From the NCBI RefSeq assembly GCF_011008845.1, contig NZ_JAAIWM010000005.1, positions 303,621 through 367,620 on the forward strand: a DNA stretch of 64,000 nt, written 5' to 3'. The notes beneath the pieces were generated by a model, which searched no databases, was not told the DNA's origin, and saw only the letters and a list, made by a program, of their open reading frames with translations. This stretch comes from Bacillus mesophilus (GTDB lineage Bacteria > Bacillota > Bacilli > Bacillales > SA4). Numbering within the stretch: the first letter of the stretch is position 1; every line of letters begins with the position of its first letter. A program made the position numbers and the translations under genes. This document shows, piece by piece, positions 56,467 to 64,000 of this stretch.

Positions 56467-57585
56467 TTGTATATAGAAAATATAGTTTTAACGAACTATC
56501 GAAGCTACAAAAAAACAGAGGTAGCTTTTGAAAATAAAGTGAATGTAATCCTCGGAGAAAATGCTCAAGGAAAGACCAATTTGATGGAAGCGATCTATGT
56601 TTTAGCTATAGCAAAATCTCATCGAACATCAAATGATAAAGATCTTATTAGATGGGACGAAGATTATGCTAAAATAGAAGGTAGAGTAATTCGGAGGAAA
56701 GGACCGGTTCCTCTCCAACTTGTCATATCGACAAAAGGAAAAAAAGCTAAGTTAAATCACATTGAGCAACAAAGATTAAGTCAATATATAGGTGCTATGA
56801 ATATTGTGATGTTTGCTCCTGAGGATTTAAATCTAGTTAAAGGTAGTCCACAGGTAAGAAGAAGATTTCTTGATATGGAGATTGGCCAAGTATCGCCCAG
56901 ATATATGCATGATCTTAGTTCCTATCAAAAAATTCTCCAACAGCGAAACCACTATTTAAAGCAATTACAAAAACAAAAAGATAGAAACACAACTATGCTA
57001 GAGGTTCTTACCTCTCAATTAACAGAAGTGGCTGCGAAGATTATAATAAAGCGATTCGAGTTTTTAGATTTACTTCAAAAATGGGCAGAACCTATTCATA
57101 AAGGAATCAGTAGAGGACTCGAAACGTTAGAAATACAGTATAAGGCTTCAATTGATGTATCAGAGAAGACAGAATTGTCGAAAATGGTAGAAGTATATGA
57201 ACAAAAGTTTGCTAAAATAAGAGATAGAGAAATTGAACGTGGAATGACATTGGCTGGACCGCATCGTGATGATCTCCTTTTTTTCGTTAATGGAAAGGAT
57301 GTCCAAACATTTGGTTCACAAGGCCAACAACGTACAACAGCTCTTTCATTGAAATTAGCAGAAATAGAACTCATACATTCGGAAATTGGGGAATATCCTA
57401 TTTTACTTTTAGATGATGTCTTATCTGAATTAGATGACTTTAGGCAATCTCATTTACTTAATACCATTCAAGGAAAGGTACAAACGTTTGTTACCACGAC
57501 TAGTGTGGAAGGGATTGACCATGTGACTTTGAAACAGGCTGCTCAATTTAGTGTGAACGCAGGTGTAATTGAGAAGCTGAAATGA
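56467..57585 (+). CDS. recF: recombination mediator RecF
   Basis: A 372-residue SMC-like ATPase that loads RecA at gaps. Walker A is [14 protein letters not shown] (about 30-43), the signature is near [17 protein letters not shown], and Walker B is [12 protein letters not shown]. The TTG at 56467, seven bases after GGGGGA, gives the family-typical M-Y-I-E-N start; the GTG at 56452 overlaps that site. Transcribed with remB, nine bases downstream. Confidence 0.97.
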   Translation: MYIENIVLTNYRSYKKTEVAFENKVNVILGENAQGKTNLMEAIYVLAIAKSHRTSNDKDLIRWDEDYAKIEGRVIRRKGPVPLQLVISTKGKKAKLNHIEQQRLSQYIGAMNIVMFAPEDLNLVKGSPQVRRRFLDMEIGQVSPRYMHDLSSYQKILQQRNHYLKQLQKQKDRNTTMLEVLTSQLTEVAAKIIIKRFEFLDLLQKWAEPIHKGISRGLETLEIQYKASIDVSEKTELSKMVEVYEQKFAKIRDREIERGMTLAGPHRDDLLFFVNGKDVQTFGSQGQQRTTALSLKLAEIELIHSEIGEYPILLLDDVLSELDDFRQSHLLNTIQGKVQTFVTTTSVEGIDHVTLKQAAQFSVNAGVIEKLK

Positions 57586-57594
57586 GGTGGAAGA

Positions 57595-57867
57595 TTGTTT
57601 ATTCACTTGGGAGAGAACGTCGTTGTCCCGATTAGAGAAATTGTAGCTATACTAGATGGACAGTTGTTTTACTCATCAACGATTGTTCAAGAATTTATTG
57701 ATGGCCAAAGTAAAACGAAAGAAATTATTGAGATTTCTACGACAATGAAAACAATCATCGTCACTTTAAATCAAATCTATTTTTCCCCATTAGCATCTGT
57801 CACATTGAAACGTAGATCTACACAATTGTTTGAAACTGGACAGATCAATCTGGAAAATGAGCAATAG
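57595..57867 (+). CDS. remB: extracellular matrix regulator RemB
   Basis: A 90-residue protein of the RemA/RemB (DUF370) family: MFIHLGENVVVPIREIVAILD. RemB (YaaB) with RemA promotes biofilm-matrix gene expression in B. subtilis. TTG start after GAGGTGG. Its place between recF and gyrB is conserved. Confidence 0.93.
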   Translation: MFIHLGENVVVPIREIVAILDGQLFYSSTIVQEFIDGQSKTKEIIEISTTMKTIIVTLNQIYFSPLASVTLKRRSTQLFETGQINLENEQ

Positions 57868-57971
57868 TGCAATATCGTTATTGTTAAATATAGATTGTTA
57901 CAAATACACAATTAGTTTTAAAACATGTAACAAAAAATCGTAGCTTTAGATTCTCTAAAGTTAAAGTGTAG

Positions 57972-59915
<1,944 letters not shown>

Positions 59916-59955
59916 AAAACTTTGAATATGCCCAATTTCCTCAAGGAGGAACAAT

Positions 59956-62454
59956 ATGTCTGAAAACCGTAAACCACAAGTAAAAGAAATAAATATTAGT
60001 CATGAAATGCGTACATCATTCTTAGATTATGCAATGAGTGTAATTGTTTCACGTGCCCTTCCCGACGTTCGGGACGGGCTAAAACCTGTTCACCGTCGTA
60101 TTTTATATGCGATGAATGATTTGGGAATGACAGCAGATAAAGCTTATAAGAAGTCTGCTCGTATCGTTGGAGAAGTAATTGGTAAATATCATCCACATGG
60201 TGATTCAGCTGTTTATGAAACGATGGTAAGGATGGCACAGGACTTCAACTATCGTTATATGCTTATTGATGGTCATGGAAACTTTGGATCTGTTGACGGA
60301 GATGCAGCTGCAGCTATGCGTTATACAGAAGCAAGAATGTCCAAAATTGCGATGGAACTGATTCGTGACATTAACAAAAACACAATTGATTATAAAGATA
60401 ACTATGATGGCTCTGAGCGGGAACCAATTGTATTACCTGCACGTTTCCCTAATTTACTAGTAAATGGAGCAGCGGGAATTGCAGTTGGAATGGCAACAAA
60501 TATTCCTCCACATCAACTAGGAGAAGTAATTGATGGAGTGCTAGCTGTTAGTAAGGATCCTGAAATTTCTATTCCAGAACTAATGGAAATTATCCAAGGA
60601 CCTGATTTCCCTACATCTGGTCAAATTCTTGGTAGAAGCGGTATTAGAAAGGCCTATGAAACAGGACGTGGCTCCATCATTATTCGAGCTAAGGTAGAGA
60701 TTGAGGAAAAGGCAAATGGAAGACAAACAATCATTGTCAATGAAATTCCATACCAAGTAAATAAAGCGAAGCTTATCGAAAAAATTGCAGAGCTTGTTCG
60801 AGATAAAAAGATAGACGGTATTACTGATCTTCGTGATGAATCAGATCGTAACGGAATGCGAATCGTAATAGAAGTTCGAAGAGATGCCAATGCCAATGTA
60901 CTTCTTAATAACCTGTATAAGCAAACAGCACTTCAAACTAGCTTTGGAATCAATATGCTTGCACTTGTAGATGGACAACCTAAAGTTCTTAATCTAAAAG
61001 AAGTACTATATCATTATTTAGAACACCAAAAAGTAGTTATTCGTAGACGTACTCAATATGAGCTTGAAAAAGCGGAAGCACGTGCACATATTCTTGAAGG
61101 TTTACGTGTGGCATTAGATCACTTAGATGAGGTCATTGCTTTAATTCGTAGATCTCAAACAACTGAGATTGCTAAAGAAGGATTAATGACCACTTTCTCT
61201 CTTTCTGAAAAGCAAGCACAAGCAATATTAGATATGCGTTTACAACGCTTAACCGGCTTAGAAAGAGAAAAGATTGAAGAGGAATATCAAGGACTTGTTG
61301 CATTAATTGCTGAGTTAAGAGCAATTCTTGCGGATGAAGAGAAAGTTTTAGAAATCATTCGTGAAGAACTTAACGAAATCAAAGAGCGATTCAATGATAA
61401 GAGAAGAACAGAAATCGTAGCTGGTGGGGCAGAAATGATTGAAGATGAGGATTTAATTCCAGAAGAAAAAATCGTCATTTCACTTACTCACAAAGGTTAC
61501 ATCAAGCGTCTTCCTGCCTCAACTTACCGTTCTCAAAAACGTGGTGGACGTGGAATTCAAGGAATGGGTACAAATGAGGATGATTTTGTTGAACAGCTGC
61601 TAACAACCTCTACCCATAACACAATCCTATTCTTTACGAATAAAGGAAAAGTATATAGATCAAAGGGCTATGAGATCCCTGAATACAGCAGAACAGCAAA
61701 AGGTTTACCTATTATCAATCTCTTAGAAATCGATAAAGATGAGTGGGTAAACGCCATGATACCGGTAGAAAAATTCACTGATGATGAATTCCTATTCTTT
61801 ACAACAAAGCAAGGAATATCAAAGCGTTCACCATTATCATCCTTCAGCAATATCAGAACAAGTGGACTTATCGCTGTTAATTTACGCGAAGAAGATGAGT
61901 TGATTTCTGTAAGACTTACGGATGGAACGAAGGACATGATCATTGGTACGAAAAAAGGAATGTTAATTCGCTTCACTGAAACAGACGTAAGATCGATGGG
62001 AAGAACAGCAACCGGTGTTAAAGGAATTACCTTAGATGATGATGATGAAGTAGTCGGCATGGAAATTCTTGAAGATGGTTTTGATGTACTAGTTGTTACC
62101 AATAATGGCTATGGTAAGCGTACCCCTAAAGAGGAATATCGTATACAAAGTCGTGGTGGTAAGGGACTTCGAACCACAACTATAACTGATAAAACTGGAC
62201 CAGTTGTAACCATAAAAACAGTTACTGGTGAAGAAGATATAATGATTATAACTGCAAGTGGTGTAATCATTCGTATGGCGACTGCGGATATCTCAACATT
62301 TGGACGATATGCACAAGGGGTAAGACTGATTCGCTTAGGTGGAGAAGAATATGTTTCAACTGTTGCAGTCGTAGAAAAAGATGAGAATGAAGAACATGCA
62401 AACGAGGATGAAGCAACAGAAGGCATGACTGAAACTGTAAGTGAAGAAGAATAA
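59956..62454 (+). CDS. gyrA: DNA gyrase subunit A
   Basis: An 832-residue gyrase breakage-reunion subunit. The catalytic tyrosine is Tyr123 (MRYTEARM). The quinolone-determining region reads [10 protein letters not shown] with Ser84 and Glu88, the sensitive form. The C-terminal beta-pinwheel has a GyrA-box-like KRGGRG and ends in an acidic tail. AAGGAGG precedes the ATG and a strong terminator follows. Confidence 0.98.
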   Translation: MSENRKPQVKEINISHEMRTSFLDYAMSVIVSRALPDVRDGLKPVHRRILYAMNDLGMTADKAYKKSARIVGEVIGKYHPHGDSAVYETMVRMAQDFNYRYMLIDGHGNFGSVDGDAAAAMRYTEARMSKIAMELIRDINKNTIDYKDNYDGSEREPIVLPARFPNLLVNGAAGIAVGMATNIPPHQLGEVIDGVLAVSKDPEISIPELMEIIQGPDFPTSGQILGRSGIRKAYETGRGSIIIRAKVEIEEKANGRQTIIVNEIPYQVNKAKLIEKIAELVRDKKIDGITDLRDESDRNGMRIVIEVRRDANANVLLNNLYKQTALQTSFGINMLALVDGQPKVLNLKEVLYHYLEHQKVVIRRRTQYELEKAEARAHILEGLRVALDHLDEVIALIRRSQTTEIAKEGLMTTFSLSEKQAQAILDMRLQRLTGLEREKIEEEYQGLVALIAELRAILADEEKVLEIIREELNEIKERFNDKRRTEIVAGGAEMIEDEDLIPEEKIVISLTHKGYIKRLPASTYRSQKRGGRGIQGMGTNEDDFVEQLLTTSTHNTILFFTNKGKVYRSKGYEIPEYSRTAKGLPIINLLEIDKDEWVNAMIPVEKFTDDEFLFFTTKQGISKRSPLSSFSNIRTSGLIAVNLREEDELISVRLTDGTKDMIIGTKKGMLIRFTETDVRSMGRTATGVKGITLDDDDEVVGMEILEDGFDVLVVTNNGYGKRTPKEEYRIQSRGGKGLRTTTITDKTGPVVTIKTVTGEEDIMIITASGVIIRMATADISTFGRYAQGVRLIRLGGEEYVSTVAVVEKDENEEHANEDEATEGMTETVSEEE

Positions 62455-62467
62455 TTATAATTTTTTT

Positions 62468-62497
62468 AAAAGAACACAACTTTGTGTTCTTTTTTTT
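62468..62497 (+). terminator. terminator after gyrA
   Basis: AGAACACAA and TTGTGTTCT arms with a two-base spacer and nine T. Confidence 0.9.
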
Positions 62498-62543
62498 GGT
62501 AAAATACTGGTATTAGAAATAGGTAACTGAGAGGAAGTCATAT

Positions 62544-63623
62544 ATGAAGGTCCATATTAATCAATTACGAGAGGGTTGTATATTGTCCGTGGATGTTACC
62601 TCCTTAACCAATAAACCCATTATTCCTAAGAAAACAGTATTAGATAAAGACAAGATCAAAGTGCTTCATGCATTTCTCATAAAAGAAGTCCAAGTTGAAC
62701 CCACTTTAGTAAACGGTAACCCTTTCCGTCCATATGAAGTAATAAAAGAACAAGATGAAGAAATAGATCTAGATTTAGGAGTTTCGTTCAGCAGCCATTA
62801 TTTAAAGGCGGTGCAGGAATTCAAAAATGTATTCCAGAGCTGGCAAGCGGGAATACAAGTAGATATTGTAAAAATTAGAAAGTTCTTTATCCCTTTATTA
62901 GAAAGAAGTATAAAGACTCCATCAGAAATATTTATGCTTCATCACTATTCTATAAAGGATGATTATTTATATCATCATTCTGTAGCAGTAGGTCTATTAG
63001 CGGGTCACTTAGGAAATAAGCTTAATTATGAGAAGGGGCAATGGATACAGATTGCTTTAGCAGGGCTTCTTTCAGATTGTGGAATGGCAAAGGTAGACAC
63101 AAGAATATTAAATAAGCAAACAGCCTTATTACCCGAAGAGTATAACGAAATAAGGCAACACCCTTCACATGGCTATAAAATGCTTCTCAATCTACCGGTG
63201 ATCAGGGAGGGTGTAAAGTTAGGTGTATTTCAACATCATGAGCGCCTTGATGGTAGTGGTTATCCACTTGGTCTCAAGGGGGACAAGATACATCCATTTG
63301 GCAAAATCTTAGCTGTGGCAGATGTTTATCATGCAATGACATCAGAAAGAGCTTATCGATCAAAGCAATCTCCTTTTAAAGTTTTAGAATTAATTATTCA
63401 AGATAGTTTTGGCCAATTTGATATCTCTGTTATTCAGGCATTAACCTCTGGAATAGCAAATTTCTCAATTGGTACAAAAGTAAGACTCTCTGACCGACAA
63501 GTAGGAGAAATCGTTTTTGTTGAGTCTAAGTCTCCAACGAGACCCATGGTTAAGCTAGAAGGTAATGGAGAATTTATTCAGTTGTCACAAAGACGAGAAT
63601 TATATATTGATGAAATATTGTAG
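62544..63623 (+). CDS. HD-GYP-type protein with altered HD motif
   Basis: A 359-residue protein with a DUF3391-like N-terminus (about 1-60) and an HD-GYP domain (about 125-315). HD-GYP proteins usually hydrolyse c-di-GMP. HHSVAVGLLAGHLG, HPSHGY, HHERLDGSGYP (231-241) and DVYHAMTSERAYR are well kept, but the HD dyad reads Ser177-Asp178 (LLSDCGMAKV), lacking the metal-binding histidine. Activity may therefore differ or be lost. The gene lies between gyrA and the rRNA operon; GAGAGGAAG precedes the ATG. A C-terminal extension resembles a small beta domain. Confidence 0.88.
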   Translation: MKVHINQLREGCILSVDVTSLTNKPIIPKKTVLDKDKIKVLHAFLIKEVQVEPTLVNGNPFRPYEVIKEQDEEIDLDLGVSFSSHYLKAVQEFKNVFQSWQAGIQVDIVKIRKFFIPLLERSIKTPSEIFMLHHYSIKDDYLYHHSVAVGLLAGHLGNKLNYEKGQWIQIALAGLLSDCGMAKVDTRILNKQTALLPEEYNEIRQHPSHGYKMLLNLPVIREGVKLGVFQHHERLDGSGYPLGLKGDKIHPFGKILAVADVYHAMTSERAYRSKQSPFKVLELIIQDSFGQFDISVIQALTSGIANFSIGTKVRLSDRQVGEIVFVESKSPTRPMVKLEGNGEFIQLSQRRELYIDEIL

Positions 63624-63650
63624 TGAAGGAATAACTTCCTTCACTTTTTT
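63622..63650 (+). terminator. terminator after HD-GYP gene
   Basis: AGTGAAGGA and TCCTTCACT arms overlapping the stop codon, followed by six T. Confidence 0.88.
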
Positions 63651-63664
63651 CTATGTTTTGGTAC

Positions 63665-63693
63665 TTGTTACTTTTTAAGAGAGATGATAATAT
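63665..63693 (+). promoter_or_regulatory. rRNA promoter P1 (probable)
   Basis: TTGTTA (63665) and TAATAT (63688) with a 17-base spacer, upstream of the rRNA leader. Tandem promoters are usual in Bacillus rrn operons. Confidence 0.6.
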
Positions 63694-63697
63694 ATTA

Positions 63698-63731
63698 AAA
63701 GTCAGACTAAGTTAGTTTAATTACTGACTTT
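63698..63731. repeat. inverted repeat between the two rRNA promoters
   Basis: AAAGTCAG and CTGACTTT separated by about 17 bases, in the gap between P1 and P2. Confidence 0.55.
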
Positions 63732-63752
63732 CAAAATAACAAAAAAAGTTGT

Positions 63753-63782
63753 TGACTTTGATTTGCAACGTGTGATATATTT
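63753..63782 (+). promoter_or_regulatory. rRNA promoter P2
   Basis: TTGACT (63753-63758) and TATATT (63777-63782), 18-base spacer, about 175 bases before the 16S gene. Confidence 0.75.
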
Positions 63783-63814
63783 ATAAAGTCGCTTCTGAGC
63801 GATGACATAAAAAG

Positions 63815-63828
63815 TTCTTTGAAAACTA
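63815..63828 (+). promoter_or_regulatory. rRNA leader boxA-like antitermination element
   Basis: GTTCTTTGAAAACT, the usual boxA-type sequence of Bacillus rRNA leaders where Nus factors bind. Confidence 0.65.
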
Positions 63829-63956
63829 AACAAAACGTCAAGCGTGTTGGTCTTTAAAAACCAACGCAAGTAATAAATTTTTAAATCTACTATTTAGTTA
63901 TTTTAGCTAACGCGAAAAAACTCAGTAGATTGCCGGTGTAATGAGCAATCAAACAC

Positions 63957-64000
63957 TTTATTGGAGAGTTTGATCCTGGCTCAGGACGAACGCTGGCGGC
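63957..64000 (+). rRNA. rrs: 16S rRNA, first bases only
   Basis: The window ends in the conserved 5' end of 16S rRNA: TTGGAGAGTTTGATCCTGG followed by CTCAGGACGAACGCTGGCGGC-type sequence. Start set at the TTTATTGG by comparison with Bacillus. The rest lies outside the window. Confidence 0.97.

Noticed and set aside
60045..60056. Third parS site in gyrA
   Set aside because: Only the left part TGTTTCACGTG is present; the right half is lost.
59956..62454. Quinolone-resistance change in gyrA
   Set aside because: The key positions Ser84 and Glu88 are in the sensitive form.

Overview
This window is the replication-origin region of a low-GC, spore-forming Firmicute of the family Bacillaceae; the species cannot be fixed from sequence alone. 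The gene order rpmH-dnaA-dnaN-yaaA-recF-remB-gyrB-gyrA to the right, and rnpA-yidC-jag-mnmE-mnmG-rsmG-noc-soj-spo0J to the left, is the Bacillus oriC order. Sporulation and germination genes (spo0J, soj, yyaC, spoIIIJ/yidC, jag) and strong AAGGAGG-type ribosome binding sites agree. Two perfect parS sites, DnaA boxes, DnaA-trios and an AT-rich unwinding region mark the origin itself.

Right arm, 53.3-64.0 kb, plus strand: replication initiation (dnaA, dnaN, recF), gyrase (gyrB, gyrA), the small regulators yaaA and remB, an HD-GYP-type protein, then two rRNA promoters, the rRNA leader and the first bases of a 16S rRNA gene. Left arm, 51.7 down to 16.2 kb, mostly minus strand: the 50S protein and RNase P gene pair, membrane insertase, tRNA modification, chromosome partitioning, the rpsF-ssb-rpsR operon with a probable S6:S18 leader, gdpP-rplI-dnaB, purA under a PurBox pair, a tRNA Lys-Glu-Phe cluster with two broken tRNA halves, an M23 peptidase, the walRKHIJ operon, htrA, a CxxH/CxxC protein and rlmH.

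Leftmost 16.2 kb: an accessory island ending exactly at the 3' end of rlmH (orfX), the site where staphylococcal SCC elements insert. It holds a plus-strand large serine recombinase whose last ~35 codons are read from the antisense strand of rlmH, a two-gene operon of large serine recombinases preceded by two tiny ORFs, a further serine recombinase cut by the window edge, and two degenerate recombinase fragments that have lost the catalytic serine. Cargo is small: a methyltransferase, a GNAT acetyltransferase translationally linked to a frameshifted DUF4440-like gene, a secreted protein, a sigma-region-4-like protein, several short hypothetical genes, pseudogenes, and an IS110-family element with a probable bridge RNA in its 5' noncoding end. 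The density of pseudogenes, inverted repeats and long hairpins contrasts with the compact core genome to the right.

The most interesting part is this SCC-like, multi-recombinase island at rlmH in a Bacillus-type chromosome. Other points worth a look are the DnaA-box clusters outside oriC, the tRNA-half repeats, a 200-bp MITE-like element, a 24-bp perfect hairpin element, a ribosome-binding-site-sequestering leader and an HD-GYP protein lacking the HD histidine.
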